From contig BEII01000072.1 of assembly GCA_002898935.1 (NCBI GenBank), positions 1 to 7,519 on the forward strand: a stretch of 7,519 bases of DNA, read 5' to 3'. The notes under the pieces were generated by a model that ran no database searches, was not told where the DNA came from, and saw nothing but the letters and a program-made list of their open reading frames with translations. The position numbers and the translations under genes are program-made. Origin of the DNA: a bacterium HR32. Its GTDB lineage: Bacteria; Sysuimicrobiota; Sysuimicrobiia; Sysuimicrobiales; Sysuimicrobiaceae. Positions 1 through 7,338 of the stretch are shown here, piece after piece (position 1 is the stretch's first letter; every line of letters begins with the position of its first letter).

Positions 1-1
1 G

Positions 2-391
2 TGGATCCTGCTGATCGCGTACGTGACCCGGTTCCTTCCGTACGGGCTCCGGCCCATGACCGCGACCATGGTGCAGGTGCACCGGGAGCTGGAGGAGAGC
101 AGCCGGGTGTGCGGGGCGGGGTTCGTGCGGACGTTCCGCCAGGTGTTGCTGCCCCTCCTGCGCCCGGGGTTTCTGGCTGGTTGGGCCATTCTGTTCACCA
201 TCTACATCCGCGAGTTCAGCACCTCCGTGTTCCTGTACACGCCCCGCGCGGAGCCCGTGGGCCCGCTCCTGTATCACCTTTGGCAGGACGCGCAGCCCGG
301 CCGCATGGCCGCCCTCGGGGTGGTGGTGAGCGCTGTGTGCGTGGTCGTGGTGGCGCTGGCCAGGCGCTGGGTGGGGGAGGGCGCGCGGTAG
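2..391 (+). CDS. ABC transporter permease, C-terminal part (iron(III)/thiamine-type importer family)
   Basis: This is the 3' end of an inner-membrane permease gene whose start lies left of the window; 129 codons and a TAG stop are visible. The frame begins WILLIAYVTRFLPYG at the first complete codon. Visible residues about 20-55 hold the cytoplasmic EAA loop that docks on the ATPase: ELEESSRVCGAGF, then a conserved LLPLLRPG. Hydrophobic segments flank it: one at the left edge, one after the loop (FLAGWAILFTIYIREFS), and a final helix (ALGVVVSAVCVVVVALA) followed by a basic tail. This pattern fits FbpB/ThiP-type binding-protein-dependent permeases. Its natural partners would be an ATPase like the convergent gene at 397-1485 and a periplasmic binding protein. 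The substrate cannot be deduced; these families also carry organic acids and sulfonates. The family call is firm, the ligand unknown. Confidence 0.9.
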   Translation, partial: WILLIAYVTRFLPYGLRPMTATMVQVHRELEESSRVCGAGFVRTFRQVLLPLLRPGFLAGWAILFTIYIREFSTSVFLYTPRAEPVGPLLYHLWQDAQPGRMAALGVVVSAVCVVVVALARRWVGEGAR

Positions 392-396
392 CGGCG

Positions 397-406
<10 letters not shown>
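379..406. terminator. Palindromic stem-loop at the convergent gene junction
   Basis: A near-perfect inverted repeat spans the 3' ends of both converging genes. Outer arms GGGCGCG (379-385) and CGCGCCC (400-406) pair, as do inner arms TAGCG (389-393) and CGCTA (395-399); only a CGG bulge at 386-388 interrupts the stem. The TAG stop of the permease (389-391) and the TAG stop of the ATPase (CTA at 397-399) sit opposite each other in the stem. There is no T tract on either side, so this is not a classical intrinsic terminator. A bidirectional hairpin that stops or stabilises both transcripts is the likeliest role, by inference from its position. Confidence 0.5.
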
Positions 407-1485
<1,079 letters not shown>

Positions 1486-1540
1486 CCAATCCCCCCAGTC
1501 CGCATGCTACCGCGCAGCCGGGCTCGCCTCGCAACCGCGT

Positions 1541-3304
1541 TCAGCGGGGCGCGCACAGGACCTCCACCAGGGCCGGCCTCCGCTCCTCGGTGCACACGCG
1601 GACTGCCCGCGCGAGGACCGCAGGGAGTTCGTCGGGATCCTCCACGCGTCCACCTGCCCACACGCCGAAGGACTCCGCCAGCTTGCGGTAGTCCACGTCC
1701 GGGTCGTCCAGGCGGATCCCGACCCCCTTGTTCTCCACGGGGCGTCCGCGGGCGCGGGCCACCTCCTCCTGGTGCTCTTCGTCGTTGTAGTACGAGCGGT
1801 TGTTGGCCAGGACCACGAGCAGGGGCAGGCGGTGGGCGCTCGCGGTGTACAGAGCACCGGGCGTGTACAGGAAGTCCCCTTCGGACTGCAAGTTGACCAC
1901 CAGCCGGCCCGTGCCCCGATTCGCCAGGCAAGCTCCCAGGGAAACCCCCATGCCGTACCCCAGCCCCGCGCCCTCGTTGTACCCGAGGAAGCAGTCGGGT
2001 TCCCGGAATGGCCACAGCCGGCGCGGCCAGCCGCCCAGCCGCCCGTTGGCGAGCTGCCACGGCAACGCCCGCACCGCCTGCCCCACTTCGTAGGCCAGCC
2101 GAGGCAGGGAAATCGGTCGGTCCGACCACCGCTCCTCCAACACGCGTTGCGCCCCTTCCCGCGCGCGGCGGTGCAGCCCCTCCACGAACCTTCGGCGGTC
2201 CTCCCGGGCGCTCGACCCGGAGGCCGCCTCGCCCAGGCGGGACCGAGTGCGCTCCACCAGCAGGGGCAGCACCACCGCGGTGTCCGCCACCACGGTCAGG
2301 TCCACGGGCTGCGGCCGGTTCGTGTCGTGCACCCAGCCCCGGGCGTGCAGGTCTCCGACGGTGACGTGCGCCACCCGGGTGTCGGGCCGCAGAAGCGGCC
2401 GGGCCTGGCGGGTGATGCGATCCACCGGCCCGTGCAGGGCCCCGTACAGGTCGTACACCTCGAGGGCCAGGACGAAGTCCGCCCGGCTCAGGACCTCGTC
2501 CTTGGATTCGCTGCTGTCCAAGGGGTGGTCTGCGGGGAAGTTGTGGCGCCGGCCGGTGTCCACCACCGCCGCGCCCACGGCCTCTGCGAGCTCCACGAGC
2601 CACGCCACTGCGGACGGGTGTCGGCCCGCGCGGTCGGCGAGCAGCACCGGGAACTCCGCTTCCACCAGCCACCGGGCCAGCTGGTCCACCGCGTCCGGCT
2701 CGGGTGCCAGGCGCGTGGTCCGCAGGTAGCGAGCTGGGTCCGGGATCTCCACGGGTGGGACCAGGCGGGCCTCCTGCAGGGCGACGTCGTAACAGAGGTA
2801 CACCGGCCCCTGCGGTTCCTGGGTGGCCAGGCGGTAGGCCCGGAAGAACGACTCCGGCACCGCGGCCAGGCTCGCGGGTTGGTCGTCCCACTTCACGTAG
2901 TGCCGGACCAGGTCGGCCTGCAGGTGCGCGGTGTGCACCCAGTCGATCCAAGGACGGCGGGCCGCGGCGTCCATGGGCCCGGTCCCCCCCACCACCAGCA
3001 CCGGTTCGCGGTCGCACCAGGCGTTGAAGATGGCCATGGAGGCGTGCTGCAGCCCCACCACGTCGTGCACCAGGGCCACCATGGGCCGGTGGGCGGCCTT
3101 GGCGTAGCCGTGGGCCACCGCCACCGCGATCTCCTCGTGGGTGCACAGGATCAGTTCGGGGCCGCGGTTGCCCGCGTAGTTCACCAGCGAGTCGTGGATG
3201 CCGCGGAAGGTGGCGCCAGGGTTGAGGGCCGCGCACTCGATCCCGCAGCGCCGCATGAGCTCCACCATCAGGTCCGAGCCGTACTCCATGGGACGGTCCG
3301 TCAC
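1541..3304 (-). CDS. Thiamine diphosphate-dependent enzyme (acetolactate synthase/benzoylformate decarboxylase-like)
   Basis: This 587-residue protein has the three-domain layout of TDP enzymes that decarboxylate or ligate 2-oxo acids. The N-terminal PYR domain (about 5-180) carries the cofactor-activating Glu in THEEIAVAVAHGYAKA (E57). A middle domain covers about 200-350. The C-terminal PP domain (about 400-587) holds the TDP/Mg motif, from SEGDF (S474-F478) through GALYTA to LANN (N501, N502). It most resembles a poorly characterised branch that usually reads DGD at this place; here the first Asp is Glu (E475), encoded by GAA. GTG at 3302-3304 is preferred as start over the ATG five codons later, because GGAG (3311-3314) lies six bases upstream of it. 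The start overlaps the stop of the remnant gene's C-terminal frame as GTGA. No signal peptide is seen, so it is cytoplasmic. In this operon a decarboxylation or C-C cleavage step on an aromatic-acid route is plausible. The exact reaction is unknown. Confidence 0.9.
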   Translation of the reverse strand: MTDRPMEYGSDLMVELMRRCGIECAALNPGATFRGIHDSLVNYAGNRGPELILCTHEEIAVAVAHGYAKAAHRPMVALVHDVVGLQHASMAIFNAWCDREPVLVVGGTGPMDAAARRPWIDWVHTAHLQADLVRHYVKWDDQPASLAAVPESFFRAYRLATQEPQGPVYLCYDVALQEARLVPPVEIPDPARYLRTTRLAPEPDAVDQLARWLVEAEFPVLLADRAGRHPSAVAWLVELAEAVGAAVVDTGRRHNFPADHPLDSSESKDEVLSRADFVLALEVYDLYGALHGPVDRITRQARPLLRPDTRVAHVTVGDLHARGWVHDTNRPQPVDLTVVADTAVVLPLLVERTRSRLGEAASGSSAREDRRRFVEGLHRRAREGAQRVLEERWSDRPISLPRLAYEVGQAVRALPWQLANGRLGGWPRRLWPFREPDCFLGYNEGAGLGYGMGVSLGACLANRGTGRLVVNLQSEGDFLYTPGALYTASAHRLPLLVVLANNRSYYNDEEHQEEVARARGRPVENKGVGIRLDDPDVDYRKLAESFGVWAGGRVEDPDELPAVLARAVRVCTEERRPALVEVLCAPR

Positions 3305-3721
3305 GGCACGCTCCGGTCAGTCCACGAAGTGGGGTGGGGATCCAGGGTGGACGCCGCGAACAGGTCCCGCACCTCCAGCCGGCGGGTGGTGAGCCCCTGT
3401 TCGTACGCGTAGTCCGCGGCGGTTTCCAGGACGTGTCGGTTGGGCTCGAACCCGTACACCCACGGGTCCGGACCCAACAGGCTTTGCTGCTCCTCCAAGG
3501 CAGGGAGGAACCACAGGCCCGCGGTGTTCTGGAACGCCCACCCGCCGCCCTGCCAGGTCTTGCGGCTCGCGCACGGGGCCTTCGGATCGGACGAAGACGT
3601 AGCCGTGGCGAAGGCGGCGGTGCGGGAAGACGGGCAGGGCCGTGAACCGGTGGGTGCGGTCCCGGTCCACGAGAGAGGAGGCCAGGGAAAGCTCGCAGAC
3701 GTCGAACTCCTGGTGGCCCAT
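3301..3721 (-). pseudogene. Degraded 4,5-dihydroxyphthalate decarboxylase-like / periplasmic-binding-fold gene
   Basis: Two fragments in different frames match the two ends of one protein family. The frame from ATG 3721 reads GHQEFDVCELSLASSL, then TALPVFPHRRLRHG and DLAGRRVGVPE, typical of the first third of 4,5-dihydroxyphthalate decarboxylase-like proteins. It then turns to nonsense and stops at 3317-3319. A second frame takes over near 3525-3530 and reads NTAGLWFLPALEEQQSLLG, then GFEPNRHVLET and YAYEQGLTTRRLEVRDLFA, the family's C-terminus, ending at TGA 3301-3303. Family members are about 330 residues as I recall; only about 135 remain. Roughly 50 N-terminal residues and about 150 middle residues are missing, with a frame change at the inner join. 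The active-site region is therefore lost. The remnant lies six bases after the aldolase stop and overlaps the TDP gene start, so it was once an operon member. The family also resembles NMT1-like solute-binding proteins, so the ancestor could have been a binding protein rather than a decarboxylase. Confidence 0.8.
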
Positions 3722-3727
3722 GGCGGC

Positions 3728-4471
3728 CTACGCGGGGGCGGTGGGCGCGAGGGCCAGCTCCCAGCGCTTGAGCTTGCGCACGTAGTAGCCCCAGTTGCGC
3801 TCCAGCTGACGCGGGGAGTGCAGGTGCGCGGCCTTCTCCGCGGTCTCCGCGTCCGGGGTCCACGTGTACGGCCCCAGGCACGCGGCCAGGATCTGCAGCT
3901 TGGCGGCCCGCTCCAGCTGCAGGGCGAACAGCGATGCCTCCTCCACGCTCGAGCCCACGGTGACGATCCCGTGGTTGCGCATGAGGCACGCCCGCGCCGA
4001 CCCCAGGCTCCGGGCCAGGGCCTCGCCCTGCTCCCGGGTGACGACCAGGTCCGTGGTGAAGGTGTACCGGGGTACTTCGGGCCAGAACAGCGCCCCCTCG
4101 TGGCTCACGGCCCGCAGCGGCACGTCGCTGGCGGCGAACGCGGTGGCGTAGGGCGGATGGGTGTGGACCACGGCCATCACGTCGGCCCGCGCCCGGTAGA
4201 TCTCCCCGTGGATGGGCAGCTCGCTGTGGGGCTTGCCGCGGCCCCAGATCCGGTTCCCGTCCAGGTCTACCAGCACCACGTCGTCCGCCGTCACCTCGTC
4301 CAGGCCGAGGCCGCTGGCCTTGATCCAGTAGTACGGAGTCCCCGGGTGCCGGCAGGACACGTGGCCCTGGGTGATGTCCGCGTGCCCCTCCATGGCCAGC
4401 ACCCGGCAGGCGGTGGCCACCCGTTCGCGCAGGTCCGCGCCCTCCCGTTCCCAACGGTCGCCTGTGGTCAA
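3728..4471 (-). CDS. Class II aldolase/adducin-family enzyme (aldolase or aromatic-acid decarboxylase)
   Basis: This 247-residue cytoplasmic protein belongs to the metal-dependent class II aldolase fold (FucA/AraD). The divalent-metal ligands are visible: H103 and H105 in VVHTHPPYATA, and H167 in MRNHGIV. The likely catalytic acid is E84 in KPHSELP; the 19-residue spacing from E84 to H103 matches FucA (E73 to H92). GHVSCRHPG (36-44) fits the phosphate- or carboxylate-binding loop. The family includes sugar-phosphate aldolases, but also decarboxylases of aromatic diols (3,4-dihydroxyphthalate decarboxylase) and HCOMODA-type decarboxylases. The neighbouring aromatic hydroxylase and the dihydroxyphthalate-decarboxylase remnant favour the latter group, which is inference. 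The start is TTG at 4469-4471, chosen for the excellent ribosome site AAAGGAGGA (4479-4487) eight bases away. It begins 27 bases after the hydroxylase stop. The stop TAG is followed, in frame and after two codons, by the ATG of the remnant gene. Confidence 0.9.
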   Translation of the reverse strand: MTTGDRWEREGADLRERVATACRVLAMEGHADITQGHVSCRHPGTPYYWIKASGLGLDEVTADDVVLVDLDGNRIWGRGKPHSELPIHGEIYRARADVMAVVHTHPPYATAFAASDVPLRAVSHEGALFWPEVPRYTFTTDLVVTREQGEALARSLGSARACLMRNHGIVTVGSSVEEASLFALQLERAAKLQILAACLGPYTWTPDAETAEKAAHLHSPRQLERNWGYYVRKLKRWELALAPTAPA

Positions 4472-4478
4472 CGCCGCT

Positions 4479-4487
4479 TCCTCCTTT
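4479..4487 (-). promoter_or_regulatory. Strong Shine-Dalgarno for the TTG-started aldolase
   Basis: On the minus strand AAAGGAGGA lies in the 27-base gap after the hydroxylase stop, eight bases before TTG 4471 when counted from AGGAGG. It is the best ribosome site in the window and decides this non-ATG start; no better in-frame start lies upstream. Confidence 0.75.
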
Positions 4488-4498
4488 CGCGCAGTCGG

Positions 4499-6139
4499 CT
4501 AGTCCAGGCCGTCCTCGTGTCCGGTCACACGGGCCACCAGCCGGTAGGTCCCCTCGTTGAAGGGCTCTTGAGGCAGGCGGTTCCCGCGCCACGCCACGTG
4601 CAGGTCGGGCCGCACGAGCACCAGGTCGAACCCGTACACGTCCCGCACGAGCTCGTCGGGGACGTCCAGCACCACCAGCGGCGCCCCGAAGGACCGGAAG
4701 GCGCGCTCCAGCGGGGTGGTGTCCGCGCGGGTGCCGCCCAGGCGCAGCAGCGCATAATGGGTGGGCGGCAGCCGGTCGTGCAGGGCGCTATCGTCCTGCA
4801 ACCAGAGGTGCGGCAGGCGCGCTCCGGGCCACGTGGTGGGCCGGTACTCCATGAAGCGGTCCGGCGGGGGTTCTCCCGGCTCCGGCCACACGATGGGCGA
4901 CCCCAGGTAGCGGTACCCGAGCTCGGTGCCGAGCATCTCGTTGGTCTTGCGCTGCTCGACGTCCGCCAGGCGCCCCATCTCCTCCCGGGCCTGCTGTCCT
5001 TCCGGCGTCGGGTCCGCGATGCAGGGCCGGTAGGCCGCCCGCCAAGCTTGACGTCCTTGGGCGGCGAAACGGGCCGCGGCCACCGCGCGGGCGCCCACGG
5101 GCCGGCGCTCGGCCTCGTAGGAGTCCAACAGCTTCGCCCCGCCCCAACCCTGCAGGACGGCGGCCAGCTTCCACGCGAGGTCCGTGGCGTCCCCCACGCC
5201 GGTGTTCATGCCGAGGCCGCCCGTGGGGATCACCAGGTGGACTGCGTCGCCCGCCAGGAACACCCGGCCGACCCGGTACCGTTCCGCCAGCAGCAGCTGC
5301 TGTCGCCAGCGGCCCGTGTACAGGAGCTCATAGCGCACGGGCATGCGCACCACCCGCTCGAAGATGCGCGCCATCTCCGCGTCGTCCTCCACCACCGCGT
5401 GCAGGGTGAAGTGGCGCGCGTCGTCCTGCACGATGAGCATGGTCTGCTGGGCGTCTGCCACGTGGTAGTGCCGCCCCTTCCCGATGGGGATCCGTTCGAA
5501 CAGGTCCTCGGCCCAGAACAAGGCCTGGCAGAGCTCCCGGATGTTCGCTTGGCCGTGCAGGGCGATCCCCAGCTGCTCCCGCACCGTGCTGGTCCCGCCG
5601 TCGCAGCCGACCAGGTACTGCGCGCGCACCTCCACCAGGGTGCCGTCCGCCCGCCGCACCTGCGCCGTGACCCCCCGGACGTCCTGGTGGAAGGACTCCA
5701 GGGTGTGGCCGTAGCGCACGCTCACCGTGGGGAGCGCCTCCGCCTCGGACTTCAAGAGCGGCTCCAGGGTGTATTGGGAGATGAGCTGGTAGGGCTCGCG
5801 GGGCAACGTCCCGTCGTTCCGTGACCGGATTTGGGCCTCCGCGTCGGCCACGGAGGGGTACGGGAGCCGCAGGATGGGCGGGTCCACCAGGGAGGTGACC
5901 ACGAACACGTCCATGGGGTAGTGGCGCGCGAACCCGGCGCGGCGGACCTTCTCCACGATGCCCAGCCGCCGGTAGATCTCCATGGTGCGCGCGTTGCACC
6001 GCTCCATCTTGGGGAGGAACTGCGGCGCCTCCTTGCGCTCCACGAGCACACAGCGCACGCCCCGCTGGCCGAGGTCCACGGCCAGGGTCAGGCCCACGGG
6101 GCCGGCTCCCACGATCAGCACCTGGGTCTGCACCTGCAT
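4499..6139 (-). CDS. FAD-dependent aromatic monooxygenase (PheA/MhpA-type group A flavoprotein hydroxylase)
   Basis: This 546-residue enzyme is predicted to hydroxylate an aromatic or polyketide-like ring using O2, NAD(P)H and bound FAD in the cytoplasm. Three family motifs are intact: the N-terminal dinucleotide motif VGAGPVG (GxGxxG at G11, G13, G16) with the acidic strand end LVERK (E34); the DG motif LVGCDGGTST (D180, G181); and the GD motif FLAGDAVH (G297, D298), followed by PTGGLGMNTGVGDATDLAWKL, which contacts flavin and ribityl. ARTMEIYRRLGI near residues 50-61 is also typical. The last 100 or so residues (about 445-546), with HYALLRLGG and FDLVLVRPDLHVAWRG, fit the thioredoxin-like C-terminal domain of phenol hydroxylases. 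ATG 6139 is the start, with a weak GCGGGA ribosome site inside an inverted repeat. It heads the catabolic part of the operon, 27 bases before the aldolase. The substrate cannot be assigned. Confidence 0.92.
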   Translation of the reverse strand: MQVQTQVLIVGAGPVGLTLAVDLGQRGVRCVLVERKEAPQFLPKMERCNARTMEIYRRLGIVEKVRRAGFARHYPMDVFVVTSLVDPPILRLPYPSVADAEAQIRSRNDGTLPREPYQLISQYTLEPLLKSEAEALPTVSVRYGHTLESFHQDVRGVTAQVRRADGTLVEVRAQYLVGCDGGTSTVREQLGIALHGQANIRELCQALFWAEDLFERIPIGKGRHYHVADAQQTMLIVQDDARHFTLHAVVEDDAEMARIFERVVRMPVRYELLYTGRWRQQLLLAERYRVGRVFLAGDAVHLVIPTGGLGMNTGVGDATDLAWKLAAVLQGWGGAKLLDSYEAERRPVGARAVAAARFAAQGRQAWRAAYRPCIADPTPEGQQAREEMGRLADVEQRKTNEMLGTELGYRYLGSPIVWPEPGEPPPDRFMEYRPTTWPGARLPHLWLQDDSALHDRLPPTHYALLRLGGTRADTTPLERAFRSFGAPLVVLDVPDELVRDVYGFDLVLVRPDLHVAWRGNRLPQEPFNEGTYRLVARVTGHEDGLD

Positions 6140-6147
6140 GCGCGTCC

Positions 6148-6201
6148 CGCGGACCAGCGGTCAGGCGTGCGTCCCCACCGCTCCCTGCTCTACGGTCCGC
6201 G
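6148..6201 (-). promoter_or_regulatory. Nested inverted repeat in the leader of the hydroxylase gene
   Basis: On the transcript, CGCGGACC (6201-6194) pairs with GGTCCGCG (6155-6148), and nested inside it AGCGGT (6182-6177) pairs with ACCGCT (6161-6156). The right-hand arms are contiguous (14 bases); the left arms are separated by 11 bases, giving one bulge and a 15-base loop. The base of the stem ends eight bases before the hydroxylase ATG, next to its weak ribosome site. It could control translation or be a regulator's operator. In sequence this GC-rich, chance pairing is a real alternative. Confidence 0.4.
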
Positions 6202-6232
6202 AACCCGCGCGCGGAAGCAAGCGGTGGGTTCG
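6200..6232 (-). terminator. Inverted repeat after the transporter gene, possible weak terminator or operator
   Basis: CGAACCC (6200-6206) and GGGTTCG (6226-6232) are perfect inverted arms around 19 bases. The structure starts about 19 bases after the transporter stop (6251-6253) on the minus strand. There is no U tract, so an intrinsic terminator is unlikely to be strong. It may attenuate read-through from the transporter into the hydroxylase gene or bind a protein. Confidence 0.3.
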
Positions 6233-6250
6233 GCTATGCTGAACTGGTCG

Positions 6251-6949
6251 CTACACGAAGTGCGGAAGCAGTTCGAACCACATCCACACGCCCACGGCGA
6301 TGCTCGCCACGCCCGCCGCGGCCCGCACCGCGACGTACGCCGAAGCCCACCGGCTCGCTGCGAGCAGCGTGGGGGCCGCCACGCACAGGGTCGTGGCGAA
6401 CATGCCGGCCACCGTCCCCATCCCGAAGGCGAGGAGGTAGGCGGTGGCTGCAGGCGTGGACGGCGAGGCGGTCATGGCCAGCACCGCGCCGGCGCCGCTT
6501 CCCGCGAGCCCGTGCATCACCCCCACGGAGAAGCTCACCGCACCGGCGCGCCCTGGAGCCGGGTGGACGTGGTCGTGCCGCGGGCTCCGGTCGTGCCGGT
6601 GGAAGTGCGGGTGGAGGTGCCCGCCGTGTTCGTGCACGTGAAAGTGCACGCGCTCCCGCCGCAGGCCGAGCAGGGTGCGCAGGCCGAGGAGCACCAGCAG
6701 CACGCCCACCCCCAAATCCACCCCGTGCTCCCACGCCTCCGGAAGTTGGAGGCGCAGCGCCACGAGCGGCAGTCCCACGGCCGCGATGGGGAGGAGGTGG
6801 CCCAAGCCCCAGAGCAGGCCGAGCCGGGCCGCGGGCCACAGCCGCCGCTGTTCTGCGACCAGGGTCGAGACCGCCACCAGGTGGTCCGGATCCAAGGCGT
6901 GCCGGATGCCGAGCAGGAAGGCCGCTGCGAGCAACACGGACGGCGACAT
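6251..6949 (-). CDS. Nickel/cobalt transporter-like membrane protein (NiCoT/UreH-type) with His-rich loop
   Basis: This predicted inner-membrane protein has about six hydrophobic segments and probably moves nickel, cobalt or a similar metal. Helix 1 carries the hallmark RHALDPDHL (H17, D22, H23), matching the NiCoT HX4DH signature. Further family-like features are H51 in WGLGHLLP and H146 in MHGLAGSGAG. Between the two halves, residues 102-129 form a loop with 12 His in 28 positions. Such loops are known in metal transporters and chaperones and may bind or sense metal. I chose ATG 6949 (232 residues) over the in-frame TTG at 6982, because GAGGTG (6956-6961) lies six bases upstream of the ATG while the TTG has no ribosome site. 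It is the first gene of the leftward train behind the predicted promoter. A functional link to the metal-dependent aldolase is possible but unproven, and efflux rather than uptake cannot be excluded. Confidence 0.87.
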   Translation of the reverse strand: MSPSVLLAAAFLLGIRHALDPDHLVAVSTLVAEQRRLWPAARLGLLWGLGHLLPIAAVGLPLVALRLQLPEAWEHGVDLGVGVLLVLLGLRTLLGLRRERVHFHVHEHGGHLHPHFHRHDRSPRHDHVHPAPGRAGAVSFSVGVMHGLAGSGAGAVLAMTASPSTPAATAYLLAFGMGTVAGMFATTLCVAAPTLLAASRWASAYVAVRAAAGVASIAVGVWMWFELLPHFV

Positions 6950-7017
6950 GCGTTGCACCTCGAAGTCGGACGCGAACGGCAAGCAGGACTGCCGCCGCGA
7001 CCGCGGGCTCTCGATCC

Positions 7018-7046
7018 AGCCTACGGACTCGTCCGAACCGGGTCAA
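7018..7046 (-). promoter_or_regulatory. Candidate sigma70-type promoter for the leftward train
   Basis: On the minus strand TTGACC (7046-7041, five of six to the -35 consensus) is followed after exactly 17 bases by TAGGCT (7023-7018, three of six to TATAAT, including the key first TA and last T). Transcription would begin near 7011, leaving a leader of about 60 bases before ATG 6949. No other pair of this quality is seen in the spacer on this strand. Confidence 0.45.
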
Positions 7047-7155
7047 GGAGAGCGCGTCGTGCAGGATAGCCGAACGGCGTGCTTGTGCCCAGAGCCCGCT
7101 CGTGTTACGCGAAGGATGGCCACACCGCCTGTGGTCCGCACCGGAGGCAGCACTC

Positions 7156-7245
7156 GTGCGAGGCAGCGCCGACTACAAGCGGGAGATGGCGCGGGTGGGG
7201 ACGGACCGGCTGCTGCGGCGGCTGTCGCAGGGCGAGACCCCGTGA
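7156..7245 (+). pseudogene. 3' tail remnant of a molybdenum-hydroxylase FAD subunit-like gene (CoxM/CutM type)
   Basis: Frame 1 reads VRGSADYKREMARVGTDRLL and ends in TGA at 7243-7245. RGSADYKR followed by an Arg/Leu-rich helix resembles the extreme C-terminus of the medium, FAD-binding subunit of CO-dehydrogenase/xanthine-dehydrogenase-like enzymes. Upstream in the same frame the translation no longer looks like that family, and the whole spacer is too short for the gene (normally close to 290 codons). It is best read as the leftover end of a gene removed by deletion or rearrangement. The match rests on about 30 residues from memory, so a chance resemblance cannot be ruled out. Confidence 0.4.
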
Positions 7246-7338
7246 GGACGCGCGAGAAGCCTGTCCACGAAGACCTTGGGTGATACGGAGACCGGGGTGT
7301 GGTCACGGGACAGGAACTTGGGGGAGGAGGTGGCGGTC

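Larger units (their letters stand above)
6950..7338. other. Intergenic region between the leftward operon and the rightward binding-protein gene
   Basis: In this 389-base divergent spacer I found no complete gene. It contains the ribosome site and predicted promoter of the leftward train on its left side and a 30-codon gene-tail remnant (7156-7245). The last 90 bases lead into the binding-protein gene. Within these, TGATAC near 7279-7284 could be a -10 element for the rightward gene, but no acceptable -35 sits at the right distance, so I do not call it. Confidence 0.6.

Noticed and set aside
3317..3721. Treating the 134-codon frame as an intact small hypothetical gene
   Set aside because: Only its first 65 or so residues resemble a known family; the rest is Pro/Gly/Arg-rich nonsense, and the neighbouring frame carries the family's true C-terminus.
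3301..3721. Programmed ribosomal frameshift joining the two halves
   Set aside because: Joining the frames still gives only about 135 residues with the middle of the protein missing, and I see no slippery heptamer at the join.
3440..5824. A 794-codon plus-strand open frame opposite the hydroxylase and aldolase
   Set aside because: It is antisense to genes with intact catalytic motifs and its composition (Gln, His, Val, Arg, Gly) is that of a reverse-strand shadow; no recognisable domain.
6950..6982. In-frame TTG start at 6982 for the metal transporter
   Set aside because: No ribosome site lies upstream, whereas ATG 6949 has GAGGTG at ideal spacing and begins directly before the first membrane helix.
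7043..7306. An 87-codon minus-strand open frame in the right-hand spacer
   Set aside because: Ala/Pro/Ser/Arg-rich, no motif, overlaps the predicted promoter, and is antisense to the recognisable gene tail at 7156-7245.
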